Shown here: positions 16,867 through 23,243 of the stretch, piece by piece
How positions within the stretch are numbered: position 1 is the stretch's first letter
Layout: every line of letters starts with the position of its first letter
Source of the DNA: a bacterium
GTDB taxonomy: Bacteria > UBA10199 > 2-02-FULL-44-16 > JAAZCA01
Length of the DNA: 23,243 nucleotides
Assembly (NCBI GenBank): GCA_041648665.1
Contig: JBAZOP010000043.1
Coordinates: 1-23,243 of the forward strand
Direction of reading: 5' to 3'
Notes under the pieces: generated by a model
Databases searched by the model: none
What the model was told of the DNA's origin: nothing
What the model saw: only the letters and a program-made list of their open reading frames with translations
Position numbers and translations under genes: made by a program

Positions 16867-17077
16867 GACGGAGAGGGGCGGGATGTCCTTGCCTGAGCGA
16901 CTTTGGAGGCGTCTACGGAGCGGAGCGTATGAGGAAGCGAAATCTTCCATTGCTTCTAAGGTTTAAGGGCTGACAAGCGGAAGACACTTAAACCGAAAAG
17001 AAGCAAAAAAGATTTCGCGACGAGTAGCGGAGCGAAGTGCCGGGGAGCGAAGGAAGGATATCCCGACCCTCTCCGTC
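16867..17077 (-). repeat. 211-bp palindromic repeat, copy B (inverted relative to copy A)
   Basis: Inverted partner of 15001-15211 with 202 of 211 identical positions and no indels. Two of the differences are paired and keep the hairpin: C-G to T-A in the apical stem (16962 with 16992), and A-T to G-C in the terminal stem (16877 with 17067). One single change restores a pair (C-A mismatch in copy A, T-A in copy B). This covariation suggests selection for the folded form. Confidence 0.85.
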
Positions 17078-17284
17078 TGCATAACCCCATCGTGCGAACG
17101 GAGCTCCCGCCACATCATACGCCTTCAGGCGCAGCCCACTGCCCAGAATCGCTGCACCAGTGCTGCGAATCGCTGCAGCCCACTCAATCCTCAATCTTCT
17201 AACTAGTTGATAACAAACGATGAGGGCGTGCGCCGATCTCGGCACGATCATTGCTATACCTATATCCCGGATCATCTTGAGGAA

Positions 17285-17300
17285 TTACCAATAGTGGTAA
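17285..17300. promoter_or_regulatory. Palindromic operator candidate 1 of the toxin-antitoxin operon
   Basis: TTACCA-ATAG-TGGTAA is a 6-base-arm palindrome 37 bases before the toxin ATG. The half-site TTACC recurs in the second box. Such paired palindromes are the usual autoregulatory sites for the HTH antitoxin of HigBA-type operons. Confidence 0.65.
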
Positions 17301-17313
17301 CAAACCGTTTGCT

Positions 17314-17329
17314 TTACCAAATAAGGTAA
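17314..17329. promoter_or_regulatory. Palindromic operator candidate 2, overlapping the toxin ribosome-binding region
   Basis: TTACC-AAATAA-GGTAA repeats the half-sites of the first box with a 29-bp centre-to-centre distance. Its right arm (AAGGTAA) overlaps the only plausible Shine-Dalgarno sequence of the toxin gene, which starts at 17338, so protein bound here would block transcription initiation or early elongation. Confidence 0.65.
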
Positions 17330-17337
17330 TATACAAT

Positions 17338-17631
17338 ATGTTCGATGAAGCGGCACAGTGGTTCATTGTGGAGCACAAGACGAGGGCAACAAGGGTCGTC
17401 GAGAGGGCGCCCAGACAGGTGCAGGAAAAATATGAGTTCTGGAAGGAACTGATGCAGTGTCAAGGGCCCGAGGCGGTCCGAAAACTTCCCGGGTTCCGCG
17501 ATCATCCCCTCAAGGGCTGGTGGCGAAGCTGCAGATCGTCGTCTCTGAATGATCAGTATCGGGTGATGTACCGTATCGATGTCGAGAATGCGACGATCCA
17601 CGTGGAGAAGATAGGGCCACATAATTATTGA
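17338..17631 (+). CDS. HigB/RelE-family mRNA interferase toxin
   Basis: The 97-residue protein has the RelE/ParE-fold toxin layout: an N-terminal helix pair (RAPRQVQEKYEFWKELM), the strand region GFRDHPLKGWWRSCRSSSL, the core strand DQYRVMYRID, and the C-terminal IHVEKIGPHNY with the family's H-x-Y ending. Such toxins cleave mRNA, often on the ribosome. It precedes its HTH partner by 12 bases; toxin-first order is typical of HigBA. Base composition is similar to the host rather than to the A+T-rich island next door. HigB versus other RelE subfamilies cannot be settled by eye. Confidence 0.85.
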   Translation: MFDEAAQWFIVEHKTRATRVVERAPRQVQEKYEFWKELMQCQGPEAVRKLPGFRDHPLKGWWRSCRSSSLNDQYRVMYRIDVENATIHVEKIGPHNY

Positions 17632-17643
17632 GCGGAGGGCGCG

Positions 17644-18153
17644 ATGGCGCGGTCAAAATCAGATTATATACCTGCAAAGCAACTGGTGCGCCTTGCAGCA
17701 GGGGACATCGTACGGATCGCCTGTGAAATGCTGGGGATTACCCAGGCCGAGCTTGCGCGTAAAGCCGGAATGCATGCCCCACACCTGAGCGACATCATAA
17801 GCGGCAAGAGAAAGATCGGCAGGGCCGTCGCCGTGCGCCTGGCAAACGTACTGCAAATACCGCCCGAGCATATCCTTTTTGTCGGTCATACGCCGCGCGA
17901 TGGAGCCGACGTCGAAGCACTCTACAGTAAAATGGAATCGTCGTTCGCAAGGCGCAACGGTTTCCTCCGCGATGCACTCAAGACGTTGAAGGAGGCCCAG
18001 AGTCAAAAGGACAAGGAATGCATCGCCGCCATGAAGCATGCGATGCACTTTATCAGTCTGGCGATAGAGGCCAATCCCACAGGAGAGCTCTCTTCTTTCA
18101 TCCGGGACAGAAAAGAAAACACCGAAAGGCGCGCCTCAAGGATAAAAAAATAA
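17644..18153 (+). CDS. HigA-like HTH (XRE) antitoxin and autorepressor
   Basis: The 169-residue protein has an XRE-type helix-turn-helix at residues about 20-72 (ACEMLGITQAELARKAGM, then HLSDIISGKRKIGRAVAVRL). It should bind the two upstream palindromes and neutralise the toxin. GGAGG lies 5 bases before the ATG. The protein is longer than a typical HigA of about 100 residues: residues 80-169 are a helical, charged extension ending in RIKK, possibly the toxin-binding or a multimerisation part. It converges with the next gene; only 7 bases separate the stops and no clear terminator hairpin is seen. Confidence 0.85.
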   Translation: MARSKSDYIPAKQLVRLAAGDIVRIACEMLGITQAELARKAGMHAPHLSDIISGKRKIGRAVAVRLANVLQIPPEHILFVGHTPRDGADVEALYSKMESSFARRNGFLRDALKTLKEAQSQKDKECIAAMKHAMHFISLAIEANPTGELSSFIRDRKENTERRASRIKK

Positions 18154-18160
18154 TCTTTGG

Positions 18161-18691
18161 TCATTGGGATTTGGAATTTGGCGCTTGATTCAAAGTAAAC
18201 GTGTACTCGTGCCGCTTCTTCGCCTTTGCCGCAGGATCTGACTGCTTGTCGGGCGCCACGCCCCACACCGAATAGACGATCTTGTTCCCCTGCGTCGCGA
18301 ACCTCCAGAAGTAGCGGCTGTCCGCGTCCGCGTCGCATTTGCCGTCCTTGCAGTCTATGTAGTAGCCCTCCACGCCCTTTCGCACCTCGAGCGTTGCGCC
18401 GTACTCCTTGGCCTTCTTCCCGTCTTTATAATATTCTTTCTGCACGATCCTGTTCCCGGTGAGCTCCCACTCCTCGCTCAGGCCGGCCCCCGGCGAAGAG
18501 AGCTTGAGCACGCACATCTCACCCGATTTCGTCACTGCGAGAGTTGCCGGGAAACCCGAGAGCTCCTTTGTCACGGACCAGGTCTTCCCCGAATAGGCTC
18601 CCGGAGTGCATTCCCATGCCGAGGCGATCGAAGAGACGAAGGAAATCACCGTCGCAAGCGCCGCCACGATCAAAAGTCTTTTTGCGTTCAT
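18161..18691 (-). CDS. Small exported protein, function unrecognised
   Basis: The 176-residue protein begins with a clear signal peptide (basic MNAKR, hydrophobic core, cleavage likely after SIASA). The mature part, about 150 residues, is probably periplasmic and beta-rich, with four cysteines (one near the mature N-terminus, ECTPG, one in GEMCVLKL, and a pair in YYIDCKDGKCDAD) that could form disulfides. The family was not recognised. AGGAGAGG precedes the ATG. The start is 11 bases after the metallophosphoesterase stop, so the two are one operon. The last few codons overlap an A+T-rich stretch that may have been added at the 3' end. Confidence 0.75.
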   Translation of the reverse strand: MNAKRLLIVAALATVISFVSSIASAWECTPGAYSGKTWSVTKELSGFPATLAVTKSGEMCVLKLSSPGAGLSEEWELTGNRIVQKEYYKDGKKAKEYGATLEVRKGVEGYYIDCKDGKCDADADSRYFWRFATQGNKIVYSVWGVAPDKQSDPAAKAKKRHEYTFTLNQAPNSKSQ

Positions 18692-18702
18692 CGGACCTCT
18701 CC

Positions 18703-19557
18703 TCAGCGCTCATCCTTGTTTGGAAGCGAGCCCATCGTGAACTCGTCGCGCAGCACGCCCTCTTTGTCCACCACCTTCGCGCGTATGAGCGTGTCGTCGA
18801 TGTTCACCAGTATGAAGTGGTGGAAACCGTGATACAGAGGCGAGCCTGCGCCGGCGCCGATGACATAGCGCACCCCGTCCTTGTCCATCCGTCTGTAGCC
18901 GTGCTCGTGGCCGTGAAACACGATCTCGACCTTCTTCTCCACGAAGAGGCGGTGGAGTTCGTCCCTCTCCGCAGGATGGCGGTCGAGCGACTCCTTCTCG
19001 TGGAACGCGCCCTTCCACATGAAGAGCGGGTGGTGGACGAACACGAACTGGTGCTCGTATTTCCCCGGGTCGAGCGTCCTTCTGAGCCAGCCGAGCTGCT
19101 CCCCTGTTATCATCCTGTCGCTCTTCGGCTCGACGCTGTCGAGCACCACGAAGAGATCGTCTCCCACGGTGAAGCTGTAGTGAGTCTCCAGGCCGGGCAG
19201 ATCCACATGCTTGCGCCAGAACTCCTCGCTCCTCTCATCCTCTATGTCGTGATTTCCCGGAACAAGATAAAATGGGACCTCTATGGGCGCCGACAACTTG
19301 AGGAAGTTGTTCCAATGATCCTCGTTTCGCATCTTGGGGAGTATGTCCCCGCCGAACACCACGAAGTCGGGGTTCCTCTTGACCAAAGCATTCACGATCT
19401 TCGAATAGACTCGGTCGCCGGAACGGCTGTCGCTTATGAATACAAAGCTGTACTTCTCGCCCAGAGAAAGCCTCGCAGGGGCCGACCCCGCAGCCCAGGC
19501 TTGCACCGAGACCATGACGATTGCGATGACGGCGAATACGGCTGCACTGCCCTTCAT
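18703..19557 (-). CDS. Exported calcineurin-like metallophosphoesterase
   Basis: The 284-residue protein has a signal peptide (MKGSAAVFAVIAIVMV, cleavage near AWA-AG) followed by the metallophosphoesterase blocks in order: D43-S-R, GGD (69-71), GNHD (101-104), VHHPL and GHEH. The usual D-x-H of block one reads D-S-R, so one metal-ligand histidine is replaced by arginine, as happens in some exported members of the superfamily. It should hydrolyse a phosphoester in the periplasm or outside the cell; the substrate is unknown. ATG 19557 is preferred over 19602 because GGAGGAGGGG lies just upstream and it begins the signal peptide. It is divergent from the binding-protein gene. Confidence 0.88.
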   Translation of the reverse strand: MKGSAAVFAVIAIVMVSVQAWAAGSAPARLSLGEKYSFVFISDSRSGDRVYSKIVNALVKRNPDFVVFGGDILPKMRNEDHWNNFLKLSAPIEVPFYLVPGNHDIEDERSEEFWRKHVDLPGLETHYSFTVGDDLFVVLDSVEPKSDRMITGEQLGWLRRTLDPGKYEHQFVFVHHPLFMWKGAFHEKESLDRHPAERDELHRLFVEKKVEIVFHGHEHGYRRMDKDGVRYVIGAGAGSPLYHGFHHFILVNIDDTLIRAKVVDKEGVLRDEFTMGSLPNKDER

Positions 19558-19596
19558 AGCCCCTCCTCCGCAACCCTTATCAGATGCCGAAAGTCG

Positions 19597-19624
19597 TTGC
19601 AAAGGACATAGTCCGTGCTAATTT
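19597..19624 (+). promoter_or_regulatory. Weak sigma70-like promoter candidate for the export operon
   Basis: TTGCAA (19597-19602) and TAATTT (19619-19624) are separated by 16 bases, and a TG before the second box resembles an extended -10. It lies in the 97-base divergent gap, 30 bases before the binding-protein start. Match to consensus is modest and was judged by eye. Confidence 0.3.
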
Positions 19625-19654
19625 CCCCTCCAAGTTACGAAAGGGGGAGCTCAT

Positions 19655-20617
19655 ATGCGCATGAAATCTTTGACAGCGGTGGTGATAGCGCTGGCCCTGG
19701 CAACCGCATTCTCGTGCACGATGAGAAAAGGGGAGCTGGGAACCGAGAAAAATCCGGTCAGGTTCTATTTCATGCCCCTCAAGGGCGAGGAGGCGTTCAA
19801 GGCCGCCGCCCCGGTCATCGAGAAGTACCTCACCGAGCATACCGGCCTTGTCGTCCGCGCTGAGGATTCCGACGATTTCATCACCATCATCAAGGCGCTG
19901 GGCCAGAAAAAAGCGGACATGGCCTTCATGAACACCCTGGGCTACGTACTCGCGCACGACTGGACCAAAGCGGAGGCGGAGCTCAAGTACCTCTACGGCG
20001 ACGTCTACAGCACCTACAGGGGCGAGATCCTCGCCCGCGTCGATGGCGGCATCGAGTCCGTCTCCGACCTGAACGGGAAGAGCATAGCCTTTGCCGACGC
20101 ATACTCCGCAGGGGGCTACATCTACCCCATGAAGCTCCTCAAGGACAACGGCGTCGCCCCGGGCAAGATCGTCTTTGCGAAGGGCCACAAGAACGCGGTC
20201 CAGATGCTCTACGACGGCAAGGTGGACGCGGCCGCGACATATCACACGCAGCCCTCTTCCGCCGGCCTCATGCGCGACTCGAGGACCGAGATCGCGAAGG
20301 AGCACCCGGACGTGATCTCCAAAATAAAGATAGTCGCGCTCACGGACGAGATACCCAACGGCCCGATCGCCACGCGCAACGGGCTTCCGCCGGAGATCAG
20401 GCAAAAGCTCACCGCGGCGCTCAAGGACTTCGCGCGCACGCCCGAGGGCAGGAAGACCCTCTTCGAACTGTACAACATGACCGGCTTCACCGCTTCGGAG
20501 GACTCGGATTACGACGGAGTCCGCAAGGCGCTGGATGAGCTAGGGAAGAGCGTGCAGGAAGTGGTGCCTGGCGGGATCTCGTTCTACAAGACCTATATCG
20601 TGCCTGGGTTGGAATAA
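19655..20617 (+). CDS. PhnD-type periplasmic substrate-binding lipoprotein
   Basis: The 320-residue protein has a lipoprotein-like signal ending in TAFSC21, then a periplasmic binding protein fold of the phosphate/phosphite/phosphonate PhnD class: VRFYFMPL at the start, the KALGQKKADMAFMNTLGY segment, DLNGKSIAFADAYSAGGYIYP (the typical D-L-x-G-K-x-I-A-F hinge block), and GKVDAAATYH. AAGGGGGAG lies 5 bases before ATG 19655. The partner ATPase and permease expected for an ABC importer are not in the next genes; instead the gene leads an operon with a DMT-like transporter and tripartite efflux parts. It could serve as a sensor or ligand-binding component; the ligand is not predictable. Confidence 0.88.
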   Translation: MRMKSLTAVVIALALATAFSCTMRKGELGTEKNPVRFYFMPLKGEEAFKAAAPVIEKYLTEHTGLVVRAEDSDDFITIIKALGQKKADMAFMNTLGYVLAHDWTKAEAELKYLYGDVYSTYRGEILARVDGGIESVSDLNGKSIAFADAYSAGGYIYPMKLLKDNGVAPGKIVFAKGHKNAVQMLYDGKVDAAATYHTQPSSAGLMRDSRTEIAKEHPDVISKIKIVALTDEIPNGPIATRNGLPPEIRQKLTAALKDFARTPEGRKTLFELYNMTGFTASEDSDYDGVRKALDELGKSVQEVVPGGISFYKTYIVPGLE

Positions 20618-20638
20618 AAATTCTTTCGCGGAGGATAA

Positions 20639-21721
20639 ATGCCCGAACAAAAATCCATCGCACAAATACCCGAGCAGAAATCCATCGTACAGAGACTGGC
20701 CGGGTTCGGCATCGCGGCGCTATGCTTCGGATACTTCGCCTCCTACATCCCCTACTCCATGATGACCAAGATGATCACCAAGGGGCTGTGCTGCAACTTG
20801 GGAGGCAAGGGGCTCACCGGCTTCGAGATCCAGCCGATCGCGGTCCTCGGAAGCTTAGTCGCGATGTACGCCTTCATCACCGCGATGCGCTGGTGGAAAC
20901 ACTGCACTCACTCCAGGATATTCGGGCTCAACATCCCCAGGCCGCAGTGGTTCACGTTCCTCTCGGGCATATGCACCGCGGGTCAGATAATCACCACCAC
21001 TCTCGCCTACACGTTCAGCGGCATAAGCATCGTCTTCGCCATGCTCCTCATGCGGGGAGGCGTGCTCATCATGGCCCCGATCGTGGACATGGTAGCCCGC
21101 AAGAGGCGACGCCACATCTACTGGCCGTCGTGGGTGGCCGCCGGTCTCTCGCTGGCGGCGCTGATCGTCGCCTTCGCAGGCAAGGCCGGCACCGCCATGA
21201 CACTCGTCGCAGCGATCGATATCGCGCTCTATCTCGCGGGCTACTTCTTCCGCCTCTTCATCATGAGCAATTACGCCAAGGGCACGGACGCGGAGGAGCG
21301 AAAGCGCTACTTCGCGGAGGAACAGCTCGTGGCGAACCCGCTCCTCCTCCTGGCGCTGCTCGCTGCCGGGCTCTACGGCTCCCACATAGGAGGCACAGGC
21401 TTCTTATCCGAGATATGGCGGGGCTTCGTCGAGATACCGTGGCAGGGCTACTTCCTTTTCATATTCATGCTCGGGGTATTCTCGTACGGCACCGGCCTCT
21501 TCGGAAGCCTGATCTATCTCGACAAACGCGAGAACACCTTCACCGTGCCGGCCAACCGCGCGGCCAGCATAATCGCCGGGGTCATAGCCACCTATCTGCT
21601 CGCTATAATTTTCGGGGAAAAATATCCCGGTGTTCATGAACTTGTCGGCGCCGGGCTGATCATCCTCGCAATCTTCTTCATGGCCTACAGGGCCGCAATA
21701 GAAAAGCGCACGGCAAAATGA
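20639..21721 (+). CDS. Polytopic membrane transporter, DMT/EamA-like
   Basis: The 360-residue inner-membrane protein has roughly ten hydrophobic helices. The segment TLAYTFSGISIVFAMLLMRGG followed by APIVDM resembles the EamA/DMT fold (drug/metabolite transporters and SLC35-type carriers), but the subfamily was not recognised. The N-terminus carries a duplicated nonapeptide (PEQKSIAQI, then PEQKSIVQR) before the first helix. GGAGG lies 4 bases before the ATG. It starts 21 bases after the binding-protein stop, and its stop overlaps the TolC-family start by four bases (ATGA), so it is within the same operon. Confidence 0.75.
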   Translation: MPEQKSIAQIPEQKSIVQRLAGFGIAALCFGYFASYIPYSMMTKMITKGLCCNLGGKGLTGFEIQPIAVLGSLVAMYAFITAMRWWKHCTHSRIFGLNIPRPQWFTFLSGICTAGQIITTTLAYTFSGISIVFAMLLMRGGVLIMAPIVDMVARKRRRHIYWPSWVAAGLSLAALIVAFAGKAGTAMTLVAAIDIALYLAGYFFRLFIMSNYAKGTDAEERKRYFAEEQLVANPLLLLALLAAGLYGSHIGGTGFLSEIWRGFVEIPWQGYFLFIFMLGVFSYGTGLFGSLIYLDKRENTFTVPANRAASIIAGVIATYLLAIIFGEKYPGVHELVGAGLIILAIFFMAYRAAIEKRTAK

Positions 21722-22986
21722 AAAAGGTTTCAACAATAATCCTTACGGCGATCTCGATTCTGATCTGTCCCCCTCTGTATGCCTCTGATGCCGTGGTGCT
21801 CAGCTGGTCCGACTGCCTGAGGGAGGCGGCGAAGAACAACCCCCAGCTGGCGGCGTCCTCGCAGCAGATCGAGCAAAAAAAGGCGGAAAAGCGGATGGCG
21901 ATCGCCCCCATGCTCCCGCAGATAAGCGGCCAGGCCAGCGCAGGCAAGGCCGGCGATCTGTCCGGTGGGCCGCAGCGCGACAACAACACGTATTCCGCTA
22001 CGGGCGATCAGCTCCTCTTCGACGGATTCAAGACCTACAACGAATACAAATCCGCGGAGCAGAACATCTCCGCATCCCAGCACTCCTACACTGCGGCCTC
22101 CTCCGAGGTCCGCTACAACCTGAGGACCGCTTTCGTGAATCTTCTCAGGGCGCAGACTCTGGTCCCCATAACCGAAGGGATCATTGAGAGGCGCAAGCAG
22201 AACATGGAAATGATAAAGCTGAAATACGAATCAGGCCGCGAACACATCGGCGCGCTTGAGCTTGCCGAAGCGGACTATGCTCAAGCTCGATACGACCTCC
22301 GCAATGCCAGGCGGGACATCTCCTCTGCGCAGTATGCGCTCAGGAAGGAGCTGGGATGGCCGAGCGACGTCCCGATCGTGGCCAAGGGCAAATTCGATCT
22401 CATGAACCCTCTGGATAAAAAACCCGACCTCAGGACGATCGCGGACAGCCATCCAGCCGTGAAGACGGTCTCGGCTGAGAAGGAGTCGGCCAAGTACGAG
22501 ATCGGGGCTGCAAAGGCCGAGTTCTTTCCAACGTTCGGCCTCACCGCCGAAGCGGGAAAGGTCGGATTCGGAGGATTCCAGAGCGACAACGGTTGGACGG
22601 TCAACGTCAACGCCTCCCTTCCGATATTCGAAGGGGGCCAGCAGATCGCCAACACCAGGAGGGCCAAGGCGAGACTCATGGAGCTCTCGTCGACCGAGAA
22701 GAGCGAATATGACGGCGTCCTCTCCGGGCTCGACAGCGCATGGCAGGCGTTGGACGACGCGGTGGAGCTCCGCTCGGTGCAGGAAAAATATCTAAAGGCC
22801 AACGAGACCCGCGCGAAGATCGCGAGGGCCCAGTATGCCAACGGCCTTCTCATCTTCGACAACTGGGTGATAATCGAGGACAACTACGTGAGGTCGCAGA
22901 AAACCTATGTGGACGCCCAGGCCGCCATGTGCGCAGCCGAGGCCGCGTGGATAAGAGCCAAGGGGGAGGCCCTGGAAAATGAATAA
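21718..22986 (+). CDS. TolC-family outer-membrane efflux protein
   Basis: The 422-residue protein has a signal peptide (MKKVSTIILTAISILIC, cleavage near YAS-DA) and two homologous coiled-coil halves typical of TolC/OEP channels. The first starts at LSWSDCLREAAKNNPQL; each half shows the Y-x-x-G pattern (KLKYESGREHIGALELAEAD and ARAQYANGLLIFDNWV), and NVNASLPIFEGGQQIANTRRAKA is the typical beta-barrel strand leading into the second hairpin. It forms the trimeric outer-membrane duct of a tripartite pump. The gene overlaps both neighbours, so translational coupling is likely. Confidence 0.92.
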   Translation: MKKVSTIILTAISILICPPLYASDAVVLSWSDCLREAAKNNPQLAASSQQIEQKKAEKRMAIAPMLPQISGQASAGKAGDLSGGPQRDNNTYSATGDQLLFDGFKTYNEYKSAEQNISASQHSYTAASSEVRYNLRTAFVNLLRAQTLVPITEGIIERRKQNMEMIKLKYESGREHIGALELAEADYAQARYDLRNARRDISSAQYALRKELGWPSDVPIVAKGKFDLMNPLDKKPDLRTIADSHPAVKTVSAEKESAKYEIGAAKAEFFPTFGLTAEAGKVGFGGFQSDNGWTVNVNASLPIFEGGQQIANTRRAKARLMELSSTEKSEYDGVLSGLDSAWQALDDAVELRSVQEKYLKANETRAKIARAQYANGLLIFDNWVIIEDNYVRSQKTYVDAQAAMCAAEAAWIRAKGEALENE

Positions 22987-23243
22987 CAAGATTCTCATGA
23001 CCATCAACAGGAAGAGGAAGCCGGCCGTCGCCCTGGCGTTCGTGCTGATCGTGGCGCTGTTTGTCGTGCTCAGGGTAATCCGCAGCGACGATTCGGAACA
23101 AAAACTCGTTCCGACGAAGCCTGCCCGCGGCGATATCTCCCTTGTGGTATCCACCGTGGGGACGGTCAAGCCGCAGAACCGGCTGGAGATCAAGCCGCCG
23201 ATCAACGGCCGGATCGAAAATATACTCGTCAAGGAAGGGCAGA
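22979..23243 (+). CDS. HlyD/MacA-type periplasmic adaptor (membrane fusion protein), N-terminal part only
   Basis: The frame is open from ATG 22979 to the window edge, 88 codons. It has a basic N-terminus (INRKRKPA), one membrane anchor (VALAFVLIVALFVVL), then ARGDISLVVSTVGTVKPQ and KPPINGRIENILVKEGQ, the beta-barrel/lipoyl entry region of RND/MacA adaptors. The start overlaps the TolC-family stop by eight bases; GGGGGAGG lies 9 bases upstream. An alternative ATG is at 22997. The order channel then adaptor, with MacA-like wording, predicts an ABC (MacB-type) or RND inner-membrane pump next, outside the window. Confidence 0.88.
   Translation, partial: MNNKILMTINRKRKPAVALAFVLIVALFVVLRVIRSDDSEQKLVPTKPARGDISLVVSTVGTVKPQNRLEIKPPINGRIENILVKEGQ

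Larger units (their letters stand above)
15001..17077. mobile_element. Putative mobile cassette: A+T-rich three-gene island within nested inverted repeats
   Basis: Two inverted 211-bp repeats bound the segment, and a second, 18-bp inverted pair lies inside them. The genes between are clearly richer in A+T than their neighbours: in one sampled 60-base row, 16021-16080 has 20 G/C, whereas 13801-13860 has 34. No transposase or integrase is encoded and no target-site duplication was found at either boundary. The cassette is therefore either non-autonomous, a remnant, or foreign DNA caught between two copies of a dispersed repeat. Confidence 0.55.
16775..17284. other. Gene-free stretch: right side of the island and untranslated region
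   Basis: It holds the inner inverted repeat (16799-16816) preceded by the palindrome GGAATTCC, 50 bp of spacer, outer repeat copy B (16867-17077), and 17078-17284, where nothing was recognised. A minus-strand open frame at 16988-17275 runs into the repeat and is not considered a gene. Confidence 0.5.

Noticed and set aside
16988..17275. Minus-strand open frame of 95 codons next to repeat copy B
   Set aside because: A third of it is repeat sequence, it has no ribosome-binding site, and its peptide matches no family I recognise.
17309..17337. TTGCTT and TACAAT with a 17-base spacer as the toxin promoter
   Set aside because: The transcript would start inside the toxin gene, after its only plausible ATG.
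18154..18182. Terminator between the antitoxin and the convergent exported-protein gene
   Set aside because: The stretch is A+T-rich but has no stem-loop, and only seven bases separate the two stop codons.

Overview
The window looks like a chromosomal stretch of a Gram-negative, high-G+C bacterium of the broad deltaproteobacterial/myxobacterial type. The basis is a TolC-type outer-membrane protein with a periplasmic adaptor, a pseudopilin-like protein, a deoxynucleoside kinase-panB-panC cluster, and a giant secreted protein with thrombospondin type 3 (TSP3) and cysteine-rich repeats. No rRNA or other strong taxonomic marker is present, so the assignment is tentative.

Layout. (1) Positions 1-8667, minus strand: one uninterrupted reading frame of 2,889 codons that leaves the window without a stop. 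It encodes a secreted multidomain protein: signal peptide, a 12-unit proline-rich hexapeptide repeat, four TSP3-like calcium-binding stretches, a long cysteine-rich region, beta-rich regions, a cohesin-like segment and a dockerin-like double calcium loop. (2) 8986-12251, plus strand: deoxynucleoside kinase, panB, panC (first two steps peculiar to pantothenate synthesis) and an exported phospholipase D-like protein that has lost both HKD catalytic motifs. (3) 12258-13554, minus strand: an RMD1/DUF155 membrane protein and a pseudopilin-like protein, divergent from a predicted gluzincin-type metallopeptidase (13593-14972, plus).

(4) 15001-17077 is the most unusual part. A visibly A+T-rich island holds three tightly packed genes: a zinc-ribbon protein with a C-terminal membrane helix, a 76-residue protein, and a protein with an RNxxxH motif of the HEPN ribonuclease type. 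It is enclosed by two nested pairs of inverted repeats. The outer pair is two 211-bp copies, about 96% identical, each itself a long imperfect palindrome with compensatory base changes between copies. The inner pair is an 18-bp repeat (16/18) close to the genes. It looks like a transferred cassette, possibly a defence or toxin-antitoxin module. (5) 17285-18153: a toxin-first HigB/RelE-HigA-like pair preceded by two 16-bp palindromic operator candidates.

(6) 18161-19557, minus strand: a secreted metallophosphoesterase followed by a small exported protein. (7) 19655 to the right edge, plus strand: a PhnD-type periplasmic binding lipoprotein, a polytopic DMT/EamA-like transporter, a TolC-family outer-membrane channel and the start of an HlyD/MacA-type adaptor, with overlaps or short gaps throughout. 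This reads as an export operon continuing beyond the window.

No tRNA, rRNA or CRISPR array was seen. Gene-free stretches over 300 bases: 8668-8985 (leader and intergenic, with an inverted repeat), 14973-15392 (outer repeat copy A plus upstream region of the island) and 16775-17337 (inner repeat, outer repeat copy B, about 200 bp with nothing recognised, then the toxin operators).
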